DNA of 64,000 bases from Eonycteris spelaea (Eukaryota; Chordata; Mammalia; Chiroptera; Pteropodidae), in contig PUFA01000182.1 of assembly GCA_003508835.1 (NCBI GenBank), forward strand, positions 62,001-126,000. The letters are read 5' to 3'. This document shows, piece after piece, positions 24,005 to 35,439 of the stretch (position 1 is the first letter of the stretch; each line of letters opens with the position of its first letter). A program made the position numbers and the translations under genes. The notes under the pieces are model-generated. The model did not search any database. It saw nothing but the letters and a program-made list of their open reading frames with translations, and was not told the DNA's origin.

Positions 24005-27000
24005 ATGGGATCCAGAGCTGAGTAAGAGCAGCCCCTCCTCTATCCCTCAGACAGGATTCCCAGACCAGGCCTGGGCTGGGGCTAAGGGGAGGGTGAATGG
24101 GGCAGGCTCTGGAGGGACTGAGGGGCAGGTGGCTTACAATATGGACTCCGCTCTCAGGCACACTCAGGTACTCTCTCTCTCTCTCCCTCCCCACTCTCCC
24201 CCCTCTCCCCCTCTCCCTTTCCCTCCCTCCCTTCCTCCCTCCTCCTCCTCCTTCTTCTCTCACTCTCTCTCTCTCTCCACCCCTCCTCCCGCCTCTGTGT
24301 GACTGTTATAACTCTAAGCAATGCACTCTTGGCATGAGTGATGATGGGTGACGGGGGTCAGCAGGGTGGGAGGGAGGACTGTGTGTGTCCCTGTGGGTGA
24401 GTGCTTGTGTGGGACTCATGTCAGCACGAGGGCTAAGTGGTGGGTTTCCACGTCAGGGAGTCAGGGACGGTACGCCTCGGTCTCCCCATCCTCTTCCCCT
24501 GTTGCCCGCCAGGCCTTGCCGGCTGTCTCCCAGGGTGCAAGCCCCAGCTCCCTCTACACGGTGGGCTGAAGGCAGGACGAGGCAGGAAGGCCGAGATTTC
24601 AGGGCTCACAGAAGTACCAGGACCTGCCACCCTCCTTTTTCTGATGAGAGATTTGGGGTCAGCCCCTGGGGCCCTAGGAAGTCTCACAGAGACACAGCAA
24701 AGGCCTCTTGCTCTCCAGACCAGAGATGCTCACACATTCATGTCACACGCAAAGCTGCACGAGAAAACATGGACTTATTCCCCCTCACACTGGCTTGGTC
24801 ACGCACACTCACAGTCACTGGACAGCCTCACGCATTCAGGCTGACACAGGATGGAATCACCAACACTCACGCACCTGCATGCTCACCGAGTCATGCACAC
24901 ACATACACACCGATCAGGCTCTCTCACTCTGCTTCATATTCCCGGTCACACACACACACAGTCGACACCATTGAATACAAAGACACACACAGAGGCAAGT
25001 CCATGGGCCCACGAAGCCCTTTTCTGTTTCACAGAGGGGGTTCCCCTGCTGTATTTGATTGGTTCTTCGAAGCAGCCTGCCCCGCCTCCTTACAGGAGGG
25101 TGAGTCGCACTCCGGGGAGGGGGTGACCTCCGGTGAGGGAACAGGATGGAGGTGGGCCCAGAGCCTGAACCTAGAGGCCTGCTCTCCCTGCAGATCCCCC
25201 CATCCTGCGGCAGTTCCCCCCAGACTTCAGGGACCAGGTACGCAGGCTGCCTCCTTGGTCCCCTGGGGCCAGGGTCAGTCCCCCTGGGGGAGGGGACTCT
25301 GTGTCTTGGACCGGGAACTCAGTCAGGGGTGGGGCCCAACCTGAGTGGCTGAGCAGTGTGTGCTTTTCTTCATCCCCAGGAAGCTATGCAGATGGTGCCT
25401 AAATTCTGCTTCCCTTTTGATGTGGAAAGGTACAGAAGGGAGCAGACACCCAGGGACCCAGGGATCAGGGATTCATGCACCCAGGGGCTCCGGGACCCAG
25501 GGACTCAGGCACTCAGAGACCCTAACAACTGGAGATCTATACACCCAGGGCCCCAGACTGGTGGACACAGTACACATTGCTGGGGAATAGGGGGGCTCAG
25601 GGACCGGTGACCCCTGGGTCTCTGAGAGCCTTTCCCACCTCCAGGGAGCCCCCCAGCTCCGCGGTTCAGCATTTCACCTTTGCCCTCACGGACCTGACCG
25701 GCACCCGTAGATTTGGTTTCTGCCGCCTCCGGGCTGGTGCCCGCAGTTGTCTGTGCATCCTCAGGTGCGGAATATAGGGGTGGCCAGGTAGGGAAGGCCT
25801 TGACCTAGGGGTGCTTCATGGACCCTGTCATCTCTCCACAGCCACCTTCCCTGGTTTGAGGTGTTCTACAAGCTGCTGAACACAGTGGGGACCTCCTAGC
25901 TCAGGACCAAGTGAGACCAGCCCCCCTCTCATTCATGAGGGAGTCCCAGCCCCCCCTCCCCACTAAACCCCGACCCCCGCTCGGAACTCCCAGGCCTGAC
26001 CTGAGCCCCTGGGCCGCTCCCAGGCCATCCAGCCTGAGTCATGGCCTTCAGAATCTCGGACCTGCGCTCTGACTCAGACATGCCACTCATCCAGATCCCT
26101 GAGGCTGAGGAACTTCTTCTAAATCTGCAGCAGCAGCCCCTGCCCGGGCCCCAGGCCTCAGTGGAGCTGGTGAGTAGTCCCCTACCACTGGCGGTGGACC
26201 CCAGGTGGATGGGGAGGCTGCGCCCCAGCCATGAGGACCACACAGCTACCCCTCTTCCCCAGGGTAGCGGGGTGACGATCTCCAGCGCGCACGGCATCCC
26301 GCCCCCCGCCCCCGGAAACAGCAGGCCGGTGAGCTGGGCTGGGGACCCTGGAGGGTTGGGCCCCCAGGTGGGGCCAACCCCTCATTGAGCGGTTCCCCGC
26401 CAATCCCCCCACCAGCTTTCCTGCTTCGTGGCCCCCGACCCTGGCCGCCTGCCATCCATTCCTGAGAACGTGAGTGGCCACCTGGGGGCCCCGGGTGCCC
26501 GAAGAGGTCTCAAAACCCGCAGGGGCTGCCAGACCCTCTAGCCCCTCGCGCCCAGCGTTCCTCTCCATCCTTCAGAGGAACCTGACAGAGTTGGTGGTGG
26601 CGGTGACCGACGAGAACATCGTGGGGCTGTTCGCCGCGCTCCTGGCTGAGCGAAGGGTCCTGCTCACAGCAAGCAAGCTGAGCACGGTGAGGCGGGGCCC
26701 GCCGGGGCGGGCGGGGTCGAGGCCTGGCTTCGCCCCTGGGGGCGGGACGACGGGGCGGATTCCTACTCTAACCCGTTCGGACGACCACCGCGGGCAAAGT
26801 CAGGGCTCTGCCCTTTTGAAGGTCAGGGTCGAGCTGAACTCTGGCTCCGTCCTTATGGGGGGCACTTACAGGGGACAGCTCTGTAGCCCCCTCCTCATTG
26901 GGAGCGCAGGGTCCAGACTCAACCCACTATGGGCCATAACGAGACTGGCCCCGCCCCTCTGGAGGGTGAAATTCGGAAGCGCTAGATTCTACCTGCGACT

Positions 27001-30000
27001 CTGAATGAGAAGGGAGGCTGGAGGGTGCAGGGTGGAGGCCAACTGTTGGCTCCACCCTAGGGGGCGGGACCAAGGGGAGGCCCCACCTCTTTGTGGGCGG
27101 GGCCAGCGGAGCTAAATCGTGGCTCCACACCCTAGGGGCGGGACTAGAGCGCGCTCAGTATTAGCCCCGCCTCTTTCGGGGTGGAACCATTGGCTGAACT
27201 GTACCTTAAGAATTGGGATCCCAGAGGGTTGTATATTAGCTCCGTCCCCAGAGAGGGCCACTAGGACGTGTTGAGTCCCGGCTGCACCTGCTCCAAGCAC
27301 TGTAATTTGCCGAATTCTTTCTTGGTCTCCACGTAATTCCCAAAGGGGTCCGAGTTTTCACCTCTTACCCGGTAGTGGGTGGGAAGGTGATGTGGGTGGG
27401 AAATGGAGATGGGATAGCCACCGTCCCAGAGACAGTTCTTAGAGCGGGGGTTCCAGGCCCTGACTCCACGGACCCTCACCCGTTCCCAGCTGACCTCGTG
27501 CGTCCACGCGTCCTGCGCCCTCCTGTACCCCATGCGCTGGGAGCACGTGCTGATCCCCACACTGCCGCCACACCTGCTGGACTACTGCTGGTGAGAGGCG
27601 GGAGATGGGGAGGGGCAGGGACTGGGAAAAGACGCCTGGGGTTCTGGGGACCCCGGGGTGGCACCTGCATAACCCTGCCCCCTTGGTGGTCTGCAGCGCC
27701 CCCATGCCCTACCTCATCGGAGTCCACTCCAGTCTCGCCGAGGTGAGTGGGAGCAGAGCTGGACTGCGGGGCTGGTGGAACCCCCCTCTGCATCCCGGGA
27801 TACTCTCCACCGCTGGGGATCCTCGGACTCTGAGCGGCGGTACCCCCTTCTACCCGCCCCCCAACGCAGAGAGTGCGGGAGAAAGGCCTAGAGGACGTCG
27901 TGATGATGAACGTGGACTCCAATATCTTAGAGACGCCCTTCGACGACATGCAGGCGCTGCCCCCGGATGTGGTCAGTGTCGCCCCCTACCACCCCGCGCG
28001 GCGTCCGTGGGCCCGAGGCCCCACAGCCACCGCTCATCGCTGCTGTCTTGTCCTCCAGGCGTCCCTGCTGAGGCTGCGGCTGAGGAAGGTGGCGCTGGCC
28101 CCGGGGAAGGGGTGTCGCGCCTCTTCCTCAAAGCGCAGGCGCTACTCTTTGGAGGCTACCGCGACGCGCTCGTCTGCAGCCCGGTGAGCCGCGGGGACGC
28201 GGAGGCAGAGGCTTGTGGGGCCTCAGGATGATACCCACACCCAGCGTTTAGAGAGTGCTCACTCACTCTGCGCCTCCATTTGCTCACCTGTAAAATGGGA
28301 TCCAGATCGTACCCACCCAAAAGGGTGGCTGGCGTGAGTCAGTGGATGGGTACAGGCAACGTGCTTGGCTAGTGCCTGGCGCATCGTGAGGACTCGAATG
28401 CTACGTTTCACTATTCCTATCATCTCATTTAATGCTCACAGCAGCATTATGAGACAGATGCCATTATGATCCCATTTCACATATGAGGAAACGAAGGCTT
28501 GGAGAAGTCCCACAGTGGGTGAGGGTTGAAGGCAGGACTTTGATCTGCTGACTGTCAACTCTCATCACCCTGTTTTTCACTGTTTTATAAAAACTTGAGG
28601 CTTCTATCATTTGCACAGCTGATGCTCTTGTCGGCTCTACCTTTAGGACACATCCCGAATCTGCCCATTTCTCTCCCTCCTGCCTCCACCCTGGTCTGGT
28701 CCCCATTATTGCTCATGGGGATCAGCGCGCTCACCTCCCGAAAGAGTTTCCTCTCCGCTCCTGGGCTCCTACCCTCAGCCTCCATTAGTGTGTCCTCCCA
28801 GGAGCGACCAGAAGTCTCCTGTGAGCACCTGAGTACGGTGGCGTCCTGCCTCTGCCCACAGCCCTCCAGGGCTCCCGCCTCCCTTGGAGTAAAAGCCGAA
28901 GTCAGCGCCGCGGCCCACAAGGCCCTGCACAAGATCAGGCATACAGCAGGCGCTCAATCAACGTTTGCTACATCAATATATTGGTAGCGTGAGGGAGGCA
29001 CCTGGGGTCCAGGAGACCCAGGGCAGCTGAGGACACGGGTCCCTCTTCCAGGGCCAGCCTGTGACCTTCAGTGAAGAAGCTTTCTTGGCCCAGAAGCCAG
29101 GGGCACCCCTGCAGGCCTTCCACCGGCGGGCTGTGCACCTGCAGCTGTTCAAACAGGTGAGCCAGGGCCCTGGGGGCGGGGCGGGGGCCCGAGGGGCGGG
29201 GCTAGGGTTGGTCGGACAGGATCTTCTACATCAGGGTGGGACCCCCGACCTGAGGTCCTGAGAGATAAGCTTTACTCCTAGGTCCTGGAGAGATATGGGA
29301 CCAAATTCCAGAATCCAGGGTGGGAATCCGCGCTGGCCTTTGGAAGGGGCGGGTCCTGAGCGTGCACTCTCTTCGAGGGGAGGAGGCGGGCGGGGATTCT
29401 CGCGTCCTAGATACGCGGCGGCGGGCGGGCGCGGGAATTGGGGACGGGCTCTTGGGTTCCTGGAAGGAAGTGGGCTGGACTCCAAGGTCCTTCAGTGAAG
29501 GCCTGGGTTCTAGGGTCTCTGAAGGTGGGGTCGACCTCTTCCAAGATCACCGAGAAGAGGTGGCGGGTCAGGAGTGGCAGTGTCCGACTTCCGGGTCCCT
29601 GTGAGGGGCGGGATCTGGTCCCTGAGGACAGATGCTGACCTGGGGGGCGGGGAGGGGTTGGGCCTTTGGCGTCGTGAGGCGGGCTCCGGAACTCCTGGGT
29701 CCTGGGGGCGGGGCCCTCGAGGGATGGTCTTGAGAGCCTGAAGTCTCCCAGTCCTCTCATTCAGATGTGTTAGTGGCAGCCCTGCGTCGGACTGACCTTT
29801 TCCCCCACCCAGTTCATCGAAGGCCGACTGGAGAAGCTTAACACAGGAGAGGGCTTCTCAGATCTCTTTGAGCGAGAAATCACCTGCAGCGGGGCCTTCT
29901 CAGGTGAGCCCTGCACGCAGCCCCAGAGTCCCCACCCCGCCAGCAGTGCCCCAGCCTGAGCCCGCCTGGCCTGACCACGCTCTCTCCTCACTCCAGGCAG

Positions 30001-32450
30001 CCTTCGCTCCTACCAGCTCTGGGCAGAAAGCCTAAAGGTATTGACATCGAACACTTGTTTAGGAGTTTATATTGGATTAATTTAATCGCACAACAGTCCC
30101 CGGAGAGGGTCATCATTTTGCTCATTTACAGACGTGAAGAAATAAATCAAGGCTGAGAGAGGGAGAGCGGGGTTGCCTGTTGTCACACAGCCCTGGGGTG
30201 AGGTGGGGTCTGGGGTAACCCCAGATGCCTAAGCCTCTCCTTGGCATTTTCTCCCCAGAAAGGTGGTGGTGCCCTCCTGCATTCGGTCAAGGCCAAGACC
30301 CAACCAGCTGTCAGAAACATGTACCGCTCGGTGAGCTGGGCTAGGCAGGCCATCTGCTGGGGTGACAGAGGACATGTTAACCCCACATTTAAAGGGCAAA
30401 ACATGTTTATCAGAACTGAGCCAGCAGTTAAACCATTAGCAATTCTTCCCACTCTTATTTTCCATTCATCATTCTCATTTCTGTCAGGATAATTTCTTTT
30501 CCTAAAGTTGACAACGAAGTAGCCTTCTCAGACACAGCAAATCCTGTTTCTGCCTTGGCTTTCTCTCCCAAGCCCAAGTTCCCCAGGGCCCATTTCTGCA
30601 GTTCTGAATCGTCCATTCTGTTTTATTCTTCGCTTGGCTTTTGAACACAAACACACTTTACGACCTTCTCTTTTTGCCACTCTCCTTTTCATTTGGAGAT
30701 CCTTTCCCCTAAGAATACCCCTGTCTTCGTCAAAAGGGAAAGAGCTTGCGTCGGCCCCTTAAGGAAGTGCGTGGGGGAATTGTGAATATATTTATGAAGC
30801 ACAAACCTGAATGGACGGCAAGACACAGCTGTCCTAGGGACAGAAGGCTGAGCTTCTCAAGTGCTCAGTCAGATCACCTCAAGTCTAATTCTCTGTTGGC
30901 TCCTCCGTAGGCCAAGAGCAGCTTGAAGGGGGTGCAGAGCCTTCTGATGTACAAGGTGAGGCTAACGGCCAGTGGCCAATGGCCTAAGGGGAGTGGGGAA
31001 ATGGGCTTCTACTCACGCCCCTCTCCCTAGGAAGGGGACCCTGGCCTTCAGAGGGGGGGCTCCCTGAGGGCCCCATCCCTCACCAGCCGCTCGGACCGCC
31101 TGCAGCAGCGCCTGCCTGTCACCCAGCACTTTGGACAGGTGAGACACCCACACTCACCTGGAATTAATGCCAAGTCGCCCTCCCTCCCTGTGTCCATCTA
31201 AACACCTCACCCGCCTCCCTGAGTACCCCAATAGCTGGCGCCTGCTTCACGTGGCCCCCTGACTCTGTAGCTCCTGAGGCCTCAACCCCCCTCCCCCAAA
31301 TCTTTCCTTTGCAGAACAGGCCTCTCCGCCCCAACAGGAGACTCCGGCTGGAAGAGAGACCTTCTGAGTCCCTGGGGGAAGGGTGAGGCTCAGAGGAGGG
31401 GGAGGGGCGATGTCGGAAGTGGGAGGCAAGGACGGATGGGGATGATGGTCCCCAAGTTCCAGACCCGCCAGCACCACTGGGATATCTGAGGCTACCCATC
31501 CTCACCCAGGACACGCCCTCTGAGCCCTGAGGAGGCCCAGGACCTGTGGGGAGAGGAAGGTCTGGACAGCAGCTTCCTGGAGTCTGGAGAAGAATGGATT
31601 TGCTGAGTGAGATTCTAGACAGTCTGAGCACTAGCTCCTCAAGGGCAGGCAGCCTGAGGCCCAGCCAGAGCTTAGACTCTGCCACAGGGGGGACCTGGAC
31701 AGCTGCCTCAGCCTGGTGAGCGCCCCTGCCCCCACCTCAGTCCTCCCCACTTGCCCAGTCAACCTGCCAGCCCATCCCCTATCTTAAGTGCAGCAGCTTG
31801 CTCATCTCCCCACCCCTGCCCAGCCCACATACCAGGAGAACCAAGATGGCGGCCAGAGGAGGAGGGCATGCCGGAGCCCCAGCCCCAGTCCCTGCCTGCC
31901 AGCCTGCCGTCTCTGCAAAGCCCCCAGCCTTCGGATACCACCATCTCCTCAAGGAACCTCACTCCCCAGCCACCCTCAGAGGCCAGCCAGGAAATCACTT
32001 CTCCTTCCGAATCTTCAACAGCTTCTGCAGAGCCAAGCAGCAGAGGGCCCCCCGAATCCTCTCTCACAGAGCCCCGTCACCAAATCCAACACCTCTCGCC
32101 TCCATACGTGGCAGCCGGGGACCCCGTCGCTCCAGAGAGCCCCTGCTCCCAGCTCTCCCAGCGCCCACCCGGCCCAGCCCTCTAGAAAGCCCCCAACTTC
32201 TGGCCCCCACAAAGCTCAACTTGGACACCACCTGGACATCCCAAACCCTTGACTCTTCCTCGGATCCTGGTTCCACAGAGAACCCCGGAGCCCAGCCTTC
32301 CGAGGGCCTGTTAACAGAGCACACGCGCCTCCAGCCCCCCAAAGGGCCAGGAGCTCCCAGATCACCTGCTACAACTGCTAACAACTGGCAGGATCCCAGG
32401 CCAGGAGCCGGCCCAAAGTCGCTGAGCTTAAAAAGTGTTTTGAAGGTTAA
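24005..32450 (+). CDS. DENND1C: DENND1C (connecdenn 3), Rab35 exchange factor; seven single-base frame breaks
   Basis: DENN-domain guanine-nucleotide exchange factor family; members activate Rab35 in endosomal traffic. There are 23 coding exons: 24005-24021, 25035-25099, 25194-25237, 25380-25429, 25645-25764, 25842-25910, 26095-26169, 26263-26328, 26416-26469, 26576-26686, 27490-27590, 27697-27742, 27870-27971, 28059-28183, 29052-29156, 29813-29903, 29997-30037, 30259-30330, 30911-30955, 31031-31138, 31315-31382, 31510-31715 and 31824-32450. uDENN is in exons 2-6 ([21 protein letters not shown]). The DENN core is in exons 9-13 ([31 protein letters not shown]) and dDENN follows. The tail is Pro/Ser-rich and ends KKCFEG. 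Frame breaks of -1 occur near 25890, 28106, 31603, 31675, 31828, 32158 and 32405. Adding seven bases gives 805 codons, close to human (801 residues). All splice sites are GT-AG. I favour sequence error over gene loss. Confidence 0.9.
24168..24295. repeat. CT-rich microsatellite in DENND1C intron 1
   Basis: (TC)n and CCCTCC-type polypyrimidine run on the plus strand, with no purine interruption longer than two bases for most of its length. Confidence 0.8.
24720..25000. repeat. CA-rich degenerate tract in DENND1C intron 1
   Basis: CACACTCACA, TCATGCACACACAT and CACACACACAC words. It is the strand complement of the 23 kb tract, just upstream of coding exon 2. Confidence 0.6.
25430..25575. repeat. 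GGGACCCAGGGA-type short tandem repeat (DENND1C intron 4)
   Basis: Imperfect repeats of CAGGGACCCAGGGA(C/T)CAGG and ACCCAGGGGCTCCGGG begin immediately after the exon 4 donor. Confidence 0.55.
26690..27470. repeat. Degenerate GGGCGGGAC/GCCCCGCCTCTTT minisatellite (DENND1C intron 10)
   Basis: Diverged units carrying CCTAGGGGCGGGAC and CCCCGCCTCTTTCGGGG alternate every 45-60 bp through the 800-bp intron, together with repeated AACTGTTGGCTCCACCCTAG phrases. Confidence 0.55.
28240..28985. repeat. MIR(+), MIR(-) and L2 remnants (DENND1C intron 14)
   Basis: 28250-28400: MIR (gctcacctgtaaaatgggat, gtgcctggcgcatcgtgag). 28405-28585: reverse MIR (atctcatttaatgctcacag, tatgaggaaacgaaggc). About 28640-28980: L2-like sequence ending catacagcaggcgctcaatc. 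Confidence 0.65.
29160..29765. repeat. Degenerate GGGGCGGG/GGGTCCTGGA minisatellite (DENND1C intron 15)
   Basis: Repeated phrases such as GAGGGGCGGG, GGTTCCTGGAAGGAAGT and TCCGACTTCCGGGTCCCTG recur at about 40-50 bp through the intron. No coding frame is supported. Confidence 0.5.
30480..30900. other. DENND1C intron 18, nothing recognised
   Basis: Lower-GC unique sequence between exons 18 and 19. No repeat or exon is apparent. Confidence 0.4.
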
Positions 32451-32483
32451 GGATCGGGCATCTGGAGGAGACACCAGTCCCTC

Positions 32484-32489
32484 AATAAA
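32484..32489 (+). terminator. DENND1C: Poly(A) signal of DENND1C
   Basis: AATAAA 34 bp after the DENND1C stop codon, with a GT/T-rich stretch (GCTGGTTTTTCTTT) about 20 bp downstream. The 3' UTR is therefore very short, about 55 nt. Confidence 0.8.
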
Positions 32490-32756
32490 GCCGTAAGAGC
32501 CCACAGCTGGTTTTTCTTTACCTGGGATCCATCTCTCCGCTCAGAAACCCACCCTATCCGCCCCCTTCCCTACCAGGGCAGCCTCCAGTTGGCTCCTAGG
32601 TGGGCGAAAAGCCCTTCCTCCAGGAAGCCCTCCTATCCCCTGGATCCTCACAATCTTACATTCACCCCTCTACCACCTATGGGCCCTGTGTTTGTCTCCT
32701 CCACTAAGGCTAATTCCTGCCTCCATCGCTCGGGGAAAAAAAAAAAAAGAAAAGGT

Positions 32757-32762
32757 TTTATT
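32757..32762 (-). terminator. CRB3: Probable poly(A) signal of CRB3
   Basis: AATAAA on the minus strand about 530 bp past the CRB3 stop codon, followed by a U-rich run on that strand. It lies only about 270 bp from the DENND1C poly(A) signal, so the two genes converge. Confidence 0.45.
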
Positions 32763-33289
32763 ATATGTCACTAGCAATTTTACACACATATATAAAAAGT
32801 GAGCAGCCCCACCCTCCCGTGCCCTCGGGAGCACTCTTGGAAGCACCTTTTACCCTTCTATTCTTAAGCACTGAGCTGGTGAGTGTGAAGGCCCAGGGAG
32901 GCGTCTGCCTTCCCCCAAGGTCACACAGCAAGGGAGGGAGATGAACAGAGGAAGGGGAGCTAGATGGGCAGGCAGCCCCTCACTGTCTCCTTGGAGTCCT
33001 GGGGAGCCTGGGCCGCGGCTGCGTGGGAGAGCTGAAAGGAAAGGAGACGGGGTTGTCGGGCAGGGGCGGAGAGGGCGAAGCCAGCGGGGGGCGGGGCCCC
33101 AGCCCGGCACCCCCAGCTGCAGGCTCAGTCAAGCAGAGGCAACATGCTTCGCAGCCCCACCCAGCAGGCGCCCCACGGCCCCCAGGTCCTCCGGAGCCAT
33201 CAGAGGCTCGTGTTCTGATGGCGGTTGCTATGCAGGCGCAAGCGCTGGGCAGTCCTGGACCGTGGTGGCGTCTGCGGTGGCCCCAGCGT

Positions 33290-34839
33290 TCAGATGAGCC
33301 GCTCCTCAGGCGGCAGCTTGAGGTTGGGGGCGGTGGTGCGCGGGCACCCACCTGCTCCTCGCTGCTGGGCCGGTAGCTGCCTTCCGTCTGCCGCTTCTCC
33401 CGCAGTTTCCGCACCAGCAGCACCAGCCCCACGGCCAGGAGCAGGGCGGCCAGGAGGAGAAGACCACGATGATGGCGGTGGTGGCCTCCTTAGACTGCGA
33501 GAGAGGGCCGCCTGTCACTGGCCCGGCTCTGGAGACCCTGTCCAGTCCCGTTTTAGAAGCATCCAGGGCTCCTCGTCTCTCCATCCCACCTGCCACTTCT
33601 AGTGGTCTGGTTCCTCCACCCTGATGCCCGTCTGCCTCGTCTGGAGCTCTCAGTCCCCCCCCCTGCCATGTCCGGGTCCCTCTCCCAAGCGCCAGCACAA
33701 CTGGCCTCCTAGCTCCCCCTTCTCTCCTTCTGAGAGGCCTATGGGGTTCCTACCCCCTACACTTGACACTTCCATCCCCTTCCTGCTCTGGGGCTCCTCA
33801 CTTGCCATGTTGATGCTCTGGTCTCCCGCTTGGGGTTCCCCAGCCTCACCCCAACCTACCACCTCTGGGGATCCGGGCCCCTAAACCTGCTACATGTGGG
33901 CTCCTGAATAACACCCCGGCTGCCCTCCTCCCACGTATATCCCCTACTCACCAGGGCCCCATTGGAGCTGGGGCCGGGGTGGTGCTGGTGCTGTTTCCAT
34001 ATTCAGAGGGGCCCGAGGCTGGGGGTGGGGGCAAAGAGGAGAAATGAACCTCCATCTGCCCCTCATCCCAGCACATCTGCACCCTCCTTGGTCAACCCCG
34101 ATACAACCCCTTCTGAGTCTTCCATTCGCACAGAGACCATGGGTGCTTTACTTGCAAGACCAGCCCAGCTGTATTTGCTGCTCTGGCTCCCCTGGGGCCC
34201 AGCGGAGCCCCCACGTGGTAATCAACCCACAGAAGTCTGCAGTTTTCGCTGAGTTGGGGCTCTGGTAATGGACGGTGTCCGGAAGCCCAACCTTCTGCTC
34301 CCCTCCCCCACCCCTCTGGCCCTCCCACCGCCCTTGAGGATGAGGATCGGGGCAGGTCCTGCTTTCCCCTGGAGTATCTGACTCATACCACCACCACCCC
34401 AGCCTCTCGAAACTGCAAGAGGAGAGCTGAATGGCTGGGTCCACACCGATGGCCACCATGGTGGTCAACCCGCACGCCCAGCCGCACGCAGGCTTCGTCC
34501 TGCCGCCGCCCAGCCCACCAAAACACCTCAACCGCACTGACTCGGGTGTGAGGGCTTCCTCTCTCCACAGCTCATAATTCTGGCCCAATCAAGAACTCAG
34601 GAATTGTTGACCAACTCTGACCGCCCAGGGAGGACTTAGGAATTCTAAACCTCGGCGCCTGCCTTGTCGATCCTGCCCCCCCAGGTGCCTCCATGCCCGC
34701 TCCCCAGTCCCTGAGCTCTCAGTGTCCCGGGTCCCAAATGTCCCCGCCGATACCTACTTTGCCCCCAGGCCCGGCCCCAGCGGGTCAGCAGCAGTGGCAG
34801 GCCGAGCGCCAGGAGCAGCCCCAGGCTGGGGCACGCCAT
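33290..34839 (-). CDS. CRB3: CRB3, Crumbs polarity protein 3 (ERLI isoform; frame broken)
   Basis: Small type I membrane protein of the apical Crumbs-PALS1-PATJ complex of epithelia. Coding exons on the minus strand: 34839-34758 (start and signal peptide, LGLLLALGLPLLL, then WGRAWGQ), 34018-33952 (short ectodomain with an NST glycosylation site) and 33494-33290. The last has the transmembrane segment (TAIIVVF...), the juxtamembrane FERM-binding stretch RKLREKRQTEGSYRP and the C-terminal PDZ ligand ERLI. One base is missing in each of three places: exon 3 just before its end (about 33960-33975), the membrane segment (about 33456) and near 33316. With those restored the length is 118 residues against 120 in human and all phases agree. 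The alternative CLPI ending was not found. A non-coding first exon probably lies near 35.0-35.4 kb. Confidence 0.9.
33600..33945. repeat. Degenerate minisatellite in CRB3 intron
   Basis: Short phrases such as GGGGTTCCTACCCCCTACAC, GGGGCTCCTCACTTGCC and GGGGTTCCCCAGCCTCACC recur about every 35-45 bp on the plus strand. Units are too diverged to count. Confidence 0.4.
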
Positions 34840-34849
34840 GGGCTGGCGA

Positions 34850-35420
34850 CAGGCTGGTGGCACCAGGGACGGGGCTTCTCCCGCGCGCCGTTCCTACCGC
34901 ATCTCGGGGCCGGGGGTACCTGTGACCCAGCACCTGGGGACTGGAGGAGAAAGGCCAGGGCGTGGGGGAGGAGGCAGGACCCGGCGCAGGCCCAGGGGAG
35001 GGGCAACCCGCGCCAGGGCACCCCGGAGTCCCGCCCCGCCCCGCCGCCAGAGGTCAGAGATTAAAAATTAACTCGAAGAGCGTTCCCGGGTTCGCGAGGA
35101 GAAAGGGGAAAGGGGGCGGCAGGCCAACCAGCACGTCCCGCCTCCCTACCTGGCCGGCGCGTCTCCGATCTCGCTCAGGTTCCTGGTGCGACTCGCTGGC
35201 TCGAACCCCGTCCCTCCGTCTCTCGTTCGGACTCCACCGGCTCTCCCGCTCATGTGACCCGGAAAGTTTAGTCATTTACCTGGGAGGGGAGCGCACTTTC
35301 CGGCTTGTGCACCTGAGCCTAGATGAGAAGGCGGAGCCAGGAGGTAGGCGGGGCCGCGGCCCGGGCGCACCTGCGACCTGGAACCCAATCCTACAATCCC
35401 GAGGAGTAAATCCGGCGACA
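34850..35420 (-). promoter_or_regulatory. CRB3: CRB3 promoter region (GC-rich)
   Basis: GC-rich, CpG-containing sequence directly upstream of the CRB3 signal-peptide exon on the minus strand. It contains CACCTG E-box motifs, for example near 35309, 35369 and 35444. E-boxes of this type are known Snail/ZEB targets in CRB3 promoters. The exact start site is not visible. Confidence 0.5.
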
Positions 35421-35439
35421 CGCGCGCGTGCGAGAGGAA

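Noticed and set aside
31751..32185. Separate 144-codon gene at the DENND1C 3' end
   Set aside because: Its sequence is the DENND1C last-exon tail read up to one of the single-base breaks. The next frame continues the same protein.
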